64,000 nucleotides of DNA from positions 1-64,000 of the forward strand of contig CAZVYY010000008.1 in the NCBI GenBank assembly GCA_964630775.1, written 5' to 3'. A program made the position numbers and the translations under genes. The notes under the pieces were generated by a model that searched no databases, was not told the origin of the DNA, and saw only the letters and a program-made list of their open reading frames with translations. Shown one piece after another: positions 8,736-17,963 of this stretch; position 1 is the stretch's first letter, and every line of letters starts with the position of its first letter. The stretch is from Anaeroglomus sp964630775 (GTDB lineage: Bacteria; Planctomycetota; Phycisphaerae; Sedimentisphaerales; Anaerohalosphaeraceae).

Positions 8736-9587
8736 ATGCTTGGATTATCGGTATTACAAGACAATATCGTTCTGACCGATCAGGAATTCGAACAGATCAG
8801 TGCGCTGGTGTATGAACACTGCGGCATCGATCTGCATGACGGCAAAAAAGAACTGGTCCGTTCCCGGCTCGGCAAGCTGCTGCGCCAGAAAGAGTTTTCC
8901 AGTTTTGCCGACTATTACAAATATGTCCTGTCGGATTCTTCCAAGGCCGCACTGACCGAACTGACCGACGCCATCAGCACCAATCTGACGTCCTTTTTTC
9001 GGGAATCACAGCATTTTGATTTTGTATCTCAAACACTCCTGCCGGAGCTGACCGCTCGAAAAACAGGCTCCGCCAGAAAAATCCGCTGCTGGAGCGCCGG
9101 CTGTTCATCCGGCGAAGAACCTTACACCATCGCCATTACCCTGCTGGAAAATCTCCAGCAGGCCGGTGACTGGGACATTAAAATCCTGGCCACCGATATC
9201 TCCAGTCGTGTCCTGCAGCGCGCCGCCAAAGGCATTTATGATGCCGAACGGGTTGCCCCCGTACCGCCGGCGGCCAAAAACCGCTATTTGTCCAAGGTAC
9301 GCGGCACCAGCCAGCCGATGTTCCAGGTCAGCCCCGTGCTGCAGAAGATGATTGTCTTCAAATACCTGAACCTGATGGAACCCTGGCCGTTTAAAGGCCC
9401 CATGGATTTTATATTCTGTCGAAATGTCATGATCTATTTCGACAAGCCGACCCAGCAGAAGCTGGTCAACCGCTACTGGGACGTACTGGATCGCGGCGGC
9501 TACCTGTTCACAGGCCACTCGGAATCACTGACGGGCATTACCCACAAATTCCGTTACGTGCAGCCGACCATCTATAGAAAGGATTAG
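8736..9587 (+). CDS. cheR: Chemotaxis receptor methyltransferase CheR
   Basis: A 283-residue SAM-dependent methyltransferase that methylates receptor glutamates for adaptation. The N-terminal CheR helical domain (FEQISALVYEHCGIDLHDGK) is followed by the catalytic domain with the SAM-binding motif CWSAGCSSGEEPYTIAI and the family signature DFIFCRNVMIYFDKPTQQKL. Length is standard, with no TPR extension. It follows cheA by 12 bases and precedes cheD and cheB, so writing and erasing enzymes are co-transcribed. The ribosome binding site (GCGAG) is weak. Confidence 0.97.
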   Translation: MLGLSVLQDNIVLTDQEFEQISALVYEHCGIDLHDGKKELVRSRLGKLLRQKEFSSFADYYKYVLSDSSKAALTELTDAISTNLTSFFRESQHFDFVSQTLLPELTARKTGSARKIRCWSAGCSSGEEPYTIAITLLENLQQAGDWDIKILATDISSRVLQRAAKGIYDAERVAPVPPAAKNRYLSKVRGTSQPMFQVSPVLQKMIVFKYLNLMEPWPFKGPMDFIFCRNVMIYFDKPTQQKLVNRYWDVLDRGGYLFTGHSESLTGITHKFRYVQPTIYRKD

Positions 9588-9594
9588 GTCCAGG

Positions 9595-10086
9595 ATGCTG
9601 AGTACCTCTCGCAATATCACCGTGCAGGTCTCTGACGCCCGCGTCTCCAAAGACCCGGACAGCGTTCTGGTGACCTACTCGCTGGGATCCTGCATTGCGG
9701 CTGCTTTTTACGATCCGGCCATCCGCATCGGCGGCATGATTCATTATCAGCTCCCCTCGTCAACGATGGACCCGGCCCGCGCCGCCCGGGAACCGCTGAT
9801 GTTCGCCGATACCGGAATGAAGCTTCTGCTGGACCACCTGGTCTCTTCCGGTGCCGACCGCAAACGCATCATTGCCAAACTGGCCGGCGGTGCAGCCATG
9901 GACAACGGCCCCAAAGGGTTTGAAATCGGCAACCGCAACTTTCTGGCCGCCCGAAAACTGCTCTGGCAGTTCGGCGTCATGATCAAAGGCCAGGAAGTAG
10001 GCGGCAATGTCCCGCGCAATATGTATCTCAATATCGCCGACGGCACGGTGACCATTAAAGCCAACGGCATCGAAAAAGTGATTTAA
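9595..10086 (+). CDS. cheD: Chemoreceptor glutamine deamidase CheD
   Basis: A 163-residue CheD. The catalytic cysteine is in YSLGSCIAAAFYDP and the conserved histidine in GGMIHYQLPSS; the GGAAM and GNVPRNMYLNI segments are also typical. CheD deamidates receptor glutamines and in other systems partners with CheC. Here no plain CheC is present, but a CheX and a CheC/CheX-CBS fusion are encoded upstream, either of which could be the partner. The gene starts 7 bases after cheR. Confidence 0.95.
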   Translation: MLSTSRNITVQVSDARVSKDPDSVLVTYSLGSCIAAAFYDPAIRIGGMIHYQLPSSTMDPARAAREPLMFADTGMKLLLDHLVSSGADRKRIIAKLAGGAAMDNGPKGFEIGNRNFLAARKLLWQFGVMIKGQEVGGNVPRNMYLNIADGTVTIKANGIEKVI

Positions 10087-10096
10087 GGAAATTCCC

Positions 10097-11149
10097 ATGA
10101 CAGTCACAGCTCAACTTCATAAAGTGCTCATCGTGGACGACTCGGCGATCGTGCGTCAAATCCTCAGCAAAGAACTCAACACCCAGCCGGGCATCGAAGT
10201 CATCGGCACCGCCCCGGACCCCTATATCGCCCGCGATAAAATCGTCAATCTCGAACCAGACGTGCTGATTCTCGACGTCGAAATGCCCCGCATGGACGGC
10301 ATCACCTTCCTGAAGAAGATCATGGAACACCGCCCGATGCCGGTTATCATCTTCAGTTCGCTGACCCCCAAAGGCAGCAAGACCGCCATCGAAGCCCTCG
10401 CCGCCGGCGCCGTCGACGTCGTCGCCAAGCCCGGCCAGTCCTACAGCGTCGGCGATGCCTGCAAAACACTGGCTGGAATCATCCATTCGATCTCCTCCAA
10501 GGCCATTCGACCGATGGCCCAGCGCACCACATCCCCCGTCAAAGCCGACACCGCCGCAACCTCGCACATGCTGGAAACCACCCAGAAGATTCTGGCCATC
10601 GGTGCCTCCACCGGCGGCGTCCAGGCCCTGACCTGCGTCCTGACCGCTCTGCCGGCCACGTCGCCGGGCGTCGTGGTGGTTCAGCACATGCCCGCCCAGT
10701 TTACCAAATCCTTCGCCGACCGGCTCAACTCCGAATGCGCCGTCCGCGTCAAGGAAGCCCAGGACGGCGACCGCGTCCTGCCCGGCCAGGTCCTGATCGC
10801 CCCCGGCGGCTATCACATGGTGCTCCAGCGTTCCGGCGCTATCTATTTTGTCAATATCAAAGACGGCCCCGCTGTCTGTCACCAGAAACCCAGCGTGGAA
10901 GTCCTGTTTAACTCCGTCGCCAAAATCGCCGGCCCCAACGCCGTCGGTGCAATCCTGACGGGCATGGGCAATGACGGCGCCCTCGGCATGCTCGCCATGC
11001 GGCAAAACGGCGCCCACACCATCGCCCAGGACGAAGAAACCTGTGTCGTCTTCGGCATGCCCAAGGAAGCTATCGCCAAAGGCGGAGCCGAACTCATTAT
11101 GCCGCTGGATAAGATTGCTGAAGGATTACTGAAGTTCGCACGAGAATAA
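10097..11149 (+). CDS. cheB: Chemotaxis response regulator methylesterase CheB
   Basis: A 350-residue two-domain protein. The N-terminal receiver has IVDDSAIVRQ, the acceptor aspartate in LILDVEMPRMDG, and the lysine in VVAKPG. The C-terminal methylesterase has the serine in IGASTGGVQAL, the histidine in VVVQHMPAQF and the aspartate in GMGNDGALGM. It removes receptor methyl groups when phosphorylated by CheA. AAGGAA precedes the ATG. The gene lies 10 bases after cheD; the next gene follows 25 bases later. Confidence 0.97.
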   Translation: MTVTAQLHKVLIVDDSAIVRQILSKELNTQPGIEVIGTAPDPYIARDKIVNLEPDVLILDVEMPRMDGITFLKKIMEHRPMPVIIFSSLTPKGSKTAIEALAAGAVDVVAKPGQSYSVGDACKTLAGIIHSISSKAIRPMAQRTTSPVKADTAATSHMLETTQKILAIGASTGGVQALTCVLTALPATSPGVVVVQHMPAQFTKSFADRLNSECAVRVKEAQDGDRVLPGQVLIAPGGYHMVLQRSGAIYFVNIKDGPAVCHQKPSVEVLFNSVAKIAGPNAVGAILTGMGNDGALGMLAMRQNGAHTIAQDEETCVVFGMPKEAIAKGGAELIMPLDKIAEGLLKFARE

Positions 11150-11174
11150 AAACACCATTTGAAAAAGGCTGTAA

Positions 11175-13082
11175 ATGTCGCTGCGGAACAAGATTTTGTC
11201 AATCCTGCTGATTGCAGGCATAGGCTACAGCCTCGTTGATCTGGCAGTCCAGAAGTGGATTATCCTGCCCAGTTTCGAAGAGGTGGAAAACAACCGTGCC
11301 CAAATCAACATGGACCGCTGCATTCTCGCTTTGAAAAATGAAGTGGACCACCTGAATCGCTTCTGCTACGACTGGTCGGCCTGGGATGACTCCGCCCTGT
11401 ATGTCCAGGGCAAAAAAGAAGATTTCATCAAGCAAACCATTTCCGACGAAGTGTTTCTTACCCAGCATCTGAATGCCATGATATTTCTTGACGCCAAAGG
11501 CAACTATGTATGGGGCCAGACCGTCAAACTCGGCGAAGAGAAAATCACTCCTCTGGAAATCAAAGAATTATCCCCGGAAAATTTATGCCGTAATACCACA
11601 CTGATTAATCATCCCGAACCGGACCATTCCGTGGCCGGAGTCCTCCTCACTTCCGCCGGCCCCCTCATGATCAGCTCACGCCCAATCACCAACAATCTCA
11701 ACAGGGCACCGATTGTCGGCACACTGATTATGGCCCGCCTGGTGAATGATGAAATGATGAACCCTCTCAGTAAACAGACTCAGGTGGATTTTGAATGGTG
11801 GAGCCTGGCTTCGTCCGCCACGCAGCAGGCCCTGCAGCCGTATTTATCCAAACTGACCTCGTCGGAGTCTTTTTTTCTTGAAAAACCCGCGGATGAAAAC
11901 ATTGTCGCGGTGTACCGGACATTTCCCGATATTCACCAGCACAACTCATTGCTGATCAAAGCCAAAACTCCCCGCGACATCACCGCCAAAGGCATTGCCT
12001 CCGTCCGTTTCGCTCTGTTTTCTCTGCTGGGCGGCGGATGCGTAATTCTGGTGGTTTTACTGGTCATGCTCGAAAAAATCATTATCAACCCCCTCAGCAT
12101 GGTCAACCGTTTCGCTCTTGAAATCGGCCGCTCCGGCGACCTGACCAGCCGTATCCATTTGAGCAGCCGGGATGAAATCGCATCGCTTGCCGATTCGTTC
12201 AACCAAATGGTCGCCCAGCTTCACCAGGCCCGCGTGGACCTGATGGAACGCTCCTATCACGCCGGCATCGCTGAGCTGGCCTCCGGCATTCTGCACAACG
12301 TCCGCAATTCCCTGACATCGCTGCGCGTTGAAATCGAATCCCTCAACCAGCAGATTCAGGACCTGCCGCTGCAGCATATCCGACAGGCCCGCCAGGAACT
12401 CGACAATCCCGATCTGCCGCCTCAGCGACGCAAAGAACTGGAACACTTTATGTTCATGGCCGGGCAGACCATGACCGAAACCATCGATCGGCTTGCCGAC
12501 GGATTCCAGAATATCACCAATCCCATCGGCCAGATTGAGCAAAGCCTGATGCAGCCCGACCGACTCAGCCGCAGCGTCAATACGACCGAGCAATTCAAAA
12601 TTACCGAAATCCTGCATGATTGTATCGCCCTGCTGCCCAAAGGCTCCCGCCAGGATATCGACATTCGCCTGGATTCCGGACTCAACAACATCGCCCCCCT
12701 GCTCAGCAACCGCGTCGCGCTGACCCATATTTTGTGCAACCTGCTGTCCAACAGCATCGATTCCATCCGCACTGCCGGCGTCAACGGCATCATCACCATC
12801 AAGGGCGGCCTGGATACCCTTGTCGGCAAACGCGTCCTTCATATCGTGGTCCAGGACAACGGATGCGGCATTACCGAAGACCAGCTCCAGCAGATTTTCC
12901 AGCGAGGTTTTACCACCAAGCAAACCGGCACTCGCGGCATGGGCCTGCACTGGTGCGCCAATACCATCAACACCATGAACGGCCGTATCTGGGCCGAAAG
13001 CCGGGGCACCAATCAGGGCGCCGCATTCCATATCTTGTTTCCCTATGAAGCAGCCGCAGAGACCATTGGATTCAGCGTATGA
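11175..13082 (+). CDS. Membrane sensor histidine kinase with CHASE4-like periplasmic domain
   Basis: A 635-residue kinase. The first membrane helix is at about residues 7-25, then a ~250-residue periplasmic region with the CHASE4 hallmark YDWSAWDDSALYVQG, a second helix (LLGGGCVILVVLLVML, about 284-299), a HAMP domain (GDLTSRIHLSSRDEIASLADSF), a dimerisation helix with the likely phospho-histidine in GILHNVRNSLTSL, and an ATPase domain (NLLSNSIDSI; VQDNGCGI; GTRGMGLHWCAN). There is no receiver domain. Its stop codon overlaps the next gene by 4 bases, so the two are very likely partners. Position after cheB suggests co-expression with chemotaxis; the signal is unknown. Confidence 0.92.
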   Translation: MSLRNKILSILLIAGIGYSLVDLAVQKWIILPSFEEVENNRAQINMDRCILALKNEVDHLNRFCYDWSAWDDSALYVQGKKEDFIKQTISDEVFLTQHLNAMIFLDAKGNYVWGQTVKLGEEKITPLEIKELSPENLCRNTTLINHPEPDHSVAGVLLTSAGPLMISSRPITNNLNRAPIVGTLIMARLVNDEMMNPLSKQTQVDFEWWSLASSATQQALQPYLSKLTSSESFFLEKPADENIVAVYRTFPDIHQHNSLLIKAKTPRDITAKGIASVRFALFSLLGGGCVILVVLLVMLEKIIINPLSMVNRFALEIGRSGDLTSRIHLSSRDEIASLADSFNQMVAQLHQARVDLMERSYHAGIAELASGILHNVRNSLTSLRVEIESLNQQIQDLPLQHIRQARQELDNPDLPPQRRKELEHFMFMAGQTMTETIDRLADGFQNITNPIGQIEQSLMQPDRLSRSVNTTEQFKITEILHDCIALLPKGSRQDIDIRLDSGLNNIAPLLSNRVALTHILCNLLSNSIDSIRTAGVNGIITIKGGLDTLVGKRVLHIVVQDNGCGITEDQLQQIFQRGFTTKQTGTRGMGLHWCANTINTMNGRIWAESRGTNQGAAFHILFPYEAAAETIGFSV

Positions 13083-14446
13083 GCAGCCCGAATACCAAAT
13101 TATTTCGCATCCTCATCGCCGATGATGAAGGTTCTGTTCGGCAATCATACCAGAAGATACTCTGCCCTGCCCAGCAAGACAGCCGCAGTCTATCCCAGAC
13201 TCGCAACATGGCCGCCGCCTTATTCAGTCACAACAGCATCGACGAAGTCGTTGAAGACGTCGATATCGCCTTTGACCTGACACTATGCAGCCAGGCCGAG
13301 CAGGCCGTTGAAGCTGTCGCCCGTTCAATCGCCGAAAACACCCCGTATTCGGTCGCTTTTCTTGATATGCGGATGCCTCCGGGCCGTGACGGCCTGTGGG
13401 CCGCCGAACAAATCCGCAAGCTTGATGGCGATATGGAAATTGTCTTTGTTACGGGCTTTTCAGATGTCCATCCTCGACAAATCGTCCGTCAGGTTGGCCC
13501 TGCCGACAAGACATTTTACATCCAAAAACCGTTCTCGTTTACCGAACTCTATCAGACCGCAGTTGCCCTGTCCACCAAGTGGACCAATGCTCGCGAGTTA
13601 AAGTCCCTCTACGCACAGATTGAACAAATAGTCCAGGCCCGCACCGCGGAACTGGAACAGGCCAACCGTGAATTGCAAAAAATGGAACAAATCAAAACCG
13701 ATCTGGCCATCACTGTATCGCATGAATTGCGGACCCCGCTGACTATCTTCCGAAATTTGTTATCGAATCTGAAAGCGGGAGTAATGGGGCCGATTACACC
13801 ACGCCAGAGCGAGGCCATTGGTCTGGCCGACAAGGAAATCAAACGCCTCGGGCGGATTCTCAATGATTTTGTCGATATCAGCAGTCTCGAAGCCGGTCAC
13901 ATCGATATGGACATCCGCCCGCACACAATCCAGGCCATTACCGAGTATGCCATATGCATCCTGACACCGATATTAAAAGACAAGAATATCGCCTATACCC
14001 TCGATATTCCTGACCAGCAAATCGTCATCATGGCCGACATCGACCGCACCGTACAGATTCTCGACAAGCTCATCGATAACGCCATCCGTTACGGCAATCC
14101 GGACAATCCCGCGTTTGTGCTGCGCATTACCGACCTGGACGGCTGCGTCCGCATCGACGTGGAAGACAACGGCAAAGGCATCCAGTCCGACGACATAAGC
14201 CGCCTGTTCAATCGATTCGTCCAGATCGAAAAACAGTTCGGCGCCGGCTATCACGGCACGGGTCTGGGACTGCCCATCAGCAAAAAACTCGTCGAAATGC
14301 AGAAAGGCCGCATCTGGGTCGAAAACAAACCCCTCGGTGGAGCCTGTTTCAGCTTCACCCTGCCCAAAATCTGGACTATTCCACCTGCCTCGGACCACCA
14401 AAACCATGCGGGCCAACCGGTAAAGTCAGCCCGCACGGACAGATAA
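13079..14446 (+). CDS. Receiver-histidine kinase hybrid protein
   Basis: A 455-residue soluble protein that starts with a receiver domain and continues as a kinase, the reverse of the usual hybrid order. The receiver (IADDEGSVRQ; acceptor D in FLDMRMPPGRDG; lysine in YIQKPFSF) carries an extra ~40-residue insertion after its first helix. A coiled coil (about 180-205) leads into HisKA (SHELRTPLTIFRNLLS) and an ATPase domain (DKLIDNAIRYG; VEDNGKGI; HGTGLGLPISKKLV). The 4-base overlap with the CHASE4 kinase upstream suggests phosphate passes from that kinase to this receiver, which would then gate this kinase. No DNA-binding domain is present. It ends 5 bases from the convergent PEP-CTERM gene. 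Confidence 0.92.
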   Translation: MSSPNTKLFRILIADDEGSVRQSYQKILCPAQQDSRSLSQTRNMAAALFSHNSIDEVVEDVDIAFDLTLCSQAEQAVEAVARSIAENTPYSVAFLDMRMPPGRDGLWAAEQIRKLDGDMEIVFVTGFSDVHPRQIVRQVGPADKTFYIQKPFSFTELYQTAVALSTKWTNARELKSLYAQIEQIVQARTAELEQANRELQKMEQIKTDLAITVSHELRTPLTIFRNLLSNLKAGVMGPITPRQSEAIGLADKEIKRLGRILNDFVDISSLEAGHIDMDIRPHTIQAITEYAICILTPILKDKNIAYTLDIPDQQIVIMADIDRTVQILDKLIDNAIRYGNPDNPAFVLRITDLDGCVRIDVEDNGKGIQSDDISRLFNRFVQIEKQFGAGYHGTGLGLPISKKLVEMQKGRIWVENKPLGGACFSFTLPKIWTIPPASDHQNHAGQPVKSARTDR

Positions 14447-14451
14447 TCCAC

Positions 14452-15066
14452 TTACGCTTTTCGGCGTTTGAGCAAAGCCAGGGCACCCAGTCCGAGAACC
14501 GACAAGGTGGCCGGCTCGGGGACTTTGGCATTGATGTTGTCCAGCCACAGTGTGCCGCTGGCGCCGGAGTTGGTCACAATAAACAATTCGGCCCAGCCGC
14601 CTGCGCCATTGTTGATGAAATTATCACGGATACTCTGGGGTATTGTCCAGCTCAGAGTTTCTGTTCTCGGGCTCCACGGTACGCCAGCCGTGTACTTATC
14701 GCCCATATCCTGCCAACCGCCTGTTTCGCTGTTGACAATAAGAATGACGTTGAGCCACCAGGCGGGAATCTGGCCATTGTCGTTCCGCGTGGTGATATCC
14801 AGACTGACCTCTTCCAAGGTCTTCATCACATCCAACTGCGATAGCATATCCAGCTTCATCACCGTCTTCCAGCTGCTGGGGAAAACCACTTCGAGAGAGC
14901 TGGCACCATTGGTTGCTCCAAACGTGGAATAGGTCCCAGTCGCCCCGCTCTGCATTTGCCAGTTGTCCATGGTGCCTTCAAAGTTGCCGAGGTTGATGGT
15001 CGCGGCTGCCGATGTAAGACCGAGGCATAATACCGCAGCAAGAGACAATACCACTGTTTTTTTCAT
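14452..15066 (-). CDS. PEP-CTERM secreted protein
   Basis: A 204-residue exported protein. It has a signal peptide (MKKTVVLSLAAVLCLGLTSA), a beta-rich carbohydrate-binding-like body starting NLGNFEGTMDNW, and a C-terminal sorting signal: VPEP, a hydrophobic stretch (LSVLGLGALALL) and KRRKA. This signal is recognised by exosortase, which must be encoded elsewhere. I chose the ATG at 15066, 8 bases after GGAGG; a longer frame starting at 15132 would put that site inside the gene. Its body resembles the N-terminal part of the secreted protein at 43567-45510. It is last in the strand group behind the ECF sigma/FecR pair. Confidence 0.9.
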   Translation of the reverse strand: MKKTVVLSLAAVLCLGLTSAAATINLGNFEGTMDNWQMQSGATGTYSTFGATNGASSLEVVFPSSWKTVMKLDMLSQLDVMKTLEEVSLDITTRNDNGQIPAWWLNVILIVNSETGGWQDMGDKYTAGVPWSPRTETLSWTIPQSIRDNFINNGAGGWAELFIVTNSGASGTLWLDNINAKVPEPATLSVLGLGALALLKRRKA

Positions 15067-15188
15067 CTTCTTTTCCTCCGAAACAAATTGTTTGGTTTTC
15101 AGAAGGACGGGCAACCCGATGTCGCCCGCCATACCAATTCATAATTATATCCAATTCACAACTTCATTGCCACTCAAACCGCAAACCG

Positions 15189-16505
15189 TTATTGACAATT
15201 GGTGATAAAATCGGCACAGTTCAGCCAGTTTGAAGCCAATATCGTAAGATCATTCATCTCGACCTGGCAGTCCTGGTCCAAATCGGCCCCGTTAAACCAG
15301 GGGGCGCCAGGAAGCCGACGGGCCGCATCACAAGCCGAAGTCCCGACTGTAATACGAACGGTATCAGTACCGATTAATTTTGTATCATTTACGTCCAGTT
15401 TGATGTCATAAACACCCGGCAAAGTAAACGGAAGGGTCAGCGAGGGCTTATTGGGCAGCGGAAAGACCAGATTGTCGATACGATTGGAATTGTTTGCTTT
15501 GGCCCAGGAATATGTCAACTCGGCCTGCGCGACCGGCCTGTTATCATCGCTGACAACCGGCGTCAGCGTTACATTAACCTGTCCCGGGATGCCATCCTGA
15601 CCTAACCAGACAACCTGATCATCGCCAAGGCTTACCACCGGCGACTGGTTGATATACGAAGTAAACTGCCAGTGCTGGCCGGGAAAATTCGGTTCAACGG
15701 GCGGCACGGTTCCCCGATACGAATCGACAACCCAGTGATACACCGTGTTATCCTGCAGGGGCGGCAGTTCGCTTATCGCAAGCGTCTGGATCGCGGCGGG
15801 ATTAAGAATGGTCTTGACTTTGGGCAATACTTCTGTCCATTCGTCGTAATTCGGGTCGGCCGGGTTTGGCTCCGCGGTTCCGAAATAGACATCGTTGGCT
15901 GTGATGCCCTCGATATTCTTCCAGCTTAATTCAGTCAATACGGTTGGATCGACTTCAGTGTTATGGAAGGGACTGGGATCATAGGCATAGTTGTGCGCCG
16001 ACAGAACTTTAAATTTAAAATCCATTTTGGAACCGGACTGGAAGATAATCAGCAGGTTGGTGCAATCCTTCTGATTGGGAATCCCGGAGGTGTCATTAAT
16101 ATCAATCGTGACGGTTTTGGTTTCCCCGGGTTCAACCCCCACGCCGGGTCCCGTCTGCCACCAGCCGTTAAACGGGGTGCTTGCTCCCAGAATGATGGTA
16201 AATTGTGCCGTGCCAATATTATTGACGGTCATCTTCCACCCCTTGATGTCGATGCCGGTCATGACATTGGGCAGCAGGGCATCATTGGTTGGATTAAACT
16301 GCATCCACCACTGGCTGGTGGTGTTATTCATGTTGCTGGAACTCCAGGTATCCAATACGACATTGAGCGTCACGCCTGCGGCGACAGAACCGTTCCATGC
16401 GGCTAATTCCTGGTCTTCAAGGACATAATAGTTGTCCGTATCCATATAGCCTGCCTGAAGAAATGAAACAAGACACAATAGAATTATAAATAATATGCTT
16501 TTCAT
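15189..16505 (-). CDS. Secreted modular protein with dockerin-like C-terminus
   Basis: A 438-residue exported protein. The signal peptide is about residues 1-18 (MKSILFIILLCLVSFLQA). Residues 20-175 form a beta-rich module resembling cellulose-type binding domains (TLNVVLDTWSSSNMNNTTSQ, GWWQTGPGVGVEPGE); family uncertain. A fibronectin/Ig-like module follows (ELSWKNIEG...YHWVVDSYRG), then a PKD-like region (VSLGDDQVVWLG), and a terminal calcium-loop module, GADLDQDCQVEMNDLTILAS, then NWLNC. The last three modules recur in the proteins at 16546 and 43567. No catalytic domain is recognised, so a surface or polysaccharide-binding role is likely. AAAGGGA precedes the start. Confidence 0.82.
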   Translation of the reverse strand: MKSILFIILLCLVSFLQAGYMDTDNYYVLEDQELAAWNGSVAAGVTLNVVLDTWSSSNMNNTTSQWWMQFNPTNDALLPNVMTGIDIKGWKMTVNNIGTAQFTIILGASTPFNGWWQTGPGVGVEPGETKTVTIDINDTSGIPNQKDCTNLLIIFQSGSKMDFKFKVLSAHNYAYDPSPFHNTEVDPTVLTELSWKNIEGITANDVYFGTAEPNPADPNYDEWTEVLPKVKTILNPAAIQTLAISELPPLQDNTVYHWVVDSYRGTVPPVEPNFPGQHWQFTSYINQSPVVSLGDDQVVWLGQDGIPGQVNVTLTPVVSDDNRPVAQAELTYSWAKANNSNRIDNLVFPLPNKPSLTLPFTLPGVYDIKLDVNDTKLIGTDTVRITVGTSACDAARRLPGAPWFNGADLDQDCQVEMNDLTILASNWLNCADFITNCQ

Positions 16506-16545
16506 AGTATTTCCCTTTCACGAATCGATGCACTAATCAAACCGG

Positions 16546-17865
16546 TTAGTTGCAGTTGGTTACAGTATCAATACAGTTCAGCCACGCAGAAGCCATCGCC
16601 TGAAAGTCTCCCAGATTCACAAGGCAGTCATAATTGATATCTGCAATGTTGTGGGTATTGGGTTTCCTCAGTGCGGCTTCACAGACGGTGTCGTCAACAT
16701 GAAATTCAACCACGCCAACACTGCTGCGCAGTCCGTCACTGACCGTCAATTGGAATTGATAGGGATGACCTTCTTCGGTAATGGTTATGGTGGTATCTTC
16801 CGACGCGGGAGAATTGATTACCGCCGTGGCAGGACCGGCAAGCTGTGTCCATGCATACGAGACAATCGGGCCGTCATCCACAACCACTGCATTGAGAGAA
16901 ACACTCACCTGACCCGGAATTCCACCCTGCCCAAGATAGGGATAGGGCTGTTCAATGGTCACCACCGGAGCGGCATTGAATTGAGTCTGGAATCCCCAGA
17001 TGACACCCGGGAAATTGGGGTCGCCGGCAGGAGTGTCATACCCATCGACCACCCAATAGTAGTTTTTGCCGTCAACCAGCGATGTCGGCATGGCAATTGA
17101 AGGGGTCAATCCGGGATTATTCAGGGTAATCACCTGGGTTAGTTTGGTTTGATAATCCAGGTAATTGGGTTCCGAGTCGGACTGGCCGAAATAAATTTTA
17201 TTCCGGATCACGCCGGCCGGATTTTTCCAGCTCAGGACAGTTTGTGTGCTGCGCACTTCAGCATCCCCATCAGCAGGAACCGAATCATAAGCTACGTCAG
17301 GCAGGTCCAGTTCGATAAAGTCATGGGTGGTGTACGACCAGCCGGATTTGATGCGGATGATATTTTTGCCGGCAATCAGGTTGACAGCCATGGGGATATC
17401 CCGTTTGGAATCATCCCAGGCAGCCCACCAGCGGCTTAAAAGCTGGAATTGGACCTGAGTTCCATACGTTACAATCGAATTGCGGAAACTTTCAAATTTG
17501 CTGCTGGGCCGGGGAAATGGATCCCAGTAATACCCGCAGTTCCAGTTCTGATCAATGAAAGCAGTCGTCATATCGTTGACATAAATCAGATCGTACTTCT
17601 GATCCGCTGTCCCGTTGGCGTAAAAGCCGATGCGCATCGGGAACGTATTCGGCTCACGAACATTTACGACATAATCAATCGTCCCGGCCGGATCTGCATT
17701 AATAAGAAGTACCCCTTTCCCCCCGGAAGCATCTGCATACGAATCGATGCGCGTGTTCGGACTGGACAGGATCGCATCCTCAGCCTCAAAACGAACCCAT
17801 TTAGCCGCGGCCATCGGGGCCAGGAAGCACAAACACAATAACACAACCAACACCTTGCTTCTCAT
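16546..17865 (-). CDS. Secreted CBM-like protein with dockerin-like C-terminus
   Basis: A 439-residue exported protein with a signal peptide (MRSKVLVVLLCLCFLAPMAAA). A CBM6/CBM35-like module follows (WVRFEAEDAIL; DASGGKGVLLI; YDLIYVNDMTTAF; GWSYTTHDFIELDLPD), then an Ig-like module (TVLSWKNPAG...YYWVVDGYDTP), a PKD-like module (VSYAWTQLAGPATAVINSP) and a terminal dockerin-like loop (INYDCLVNLGDFQAMASAWL). The order matches the protein at 43567-45510, so they are paralogues. Its leader contains one full copy of a 95-bp repeat (17964-18058) and a hairpin at 17931-17949. It lies 41 bases before the next secreted protein gene, probably in one transcript. Confidence 0.85.
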   Translation of the reverse strand: MRSKVLVVLLCLCFLAPMAAAKWVRFEAEDAILSSPNTRIDSYADASGGKGVLLINADPAGTIDYVVNVREPNTFPMRIGFYANGTADQKYDLIYVNDMTTAFIDQNWNCGYYWDPFPRPSSKFESFRNSIVTYGTQVQFQLLSRWWAAWDDSKRDIPMAVNLIAGKNIIRIKSGWSYTTHDFIELDLPDVAYDSVPADGDAEVRSTQTVLSWKNPAGVIRNKIYFGQSDSEPNYLDYQTKLTQVITLNNPGLTPSIAMPTSLVDGKNYYWVVDGYDTPAGDPNFPGVIWGFQTQFNAAPVVTIEQPYPYLGQGGIPGQVSVSLNAVVVDDGPIVSYAWTQLAGPATAVINSPASEDTTITITEEGHPYQFQLTVSDGLRSSVGVVEFHVDDTVCEAALRKPNTHNIADINYDCLVNLGDFQAMASAWLNCIDTVTNCN

Positions 17866-17963
17866 GACTTTTCCCTTTCCCTATTGTATCGAATCCACAT
17901 ATCTTCTTCTATGACACTATCAAGCACCCCGTGCGGCTACGCACCGCACAGATATTTGCACCG

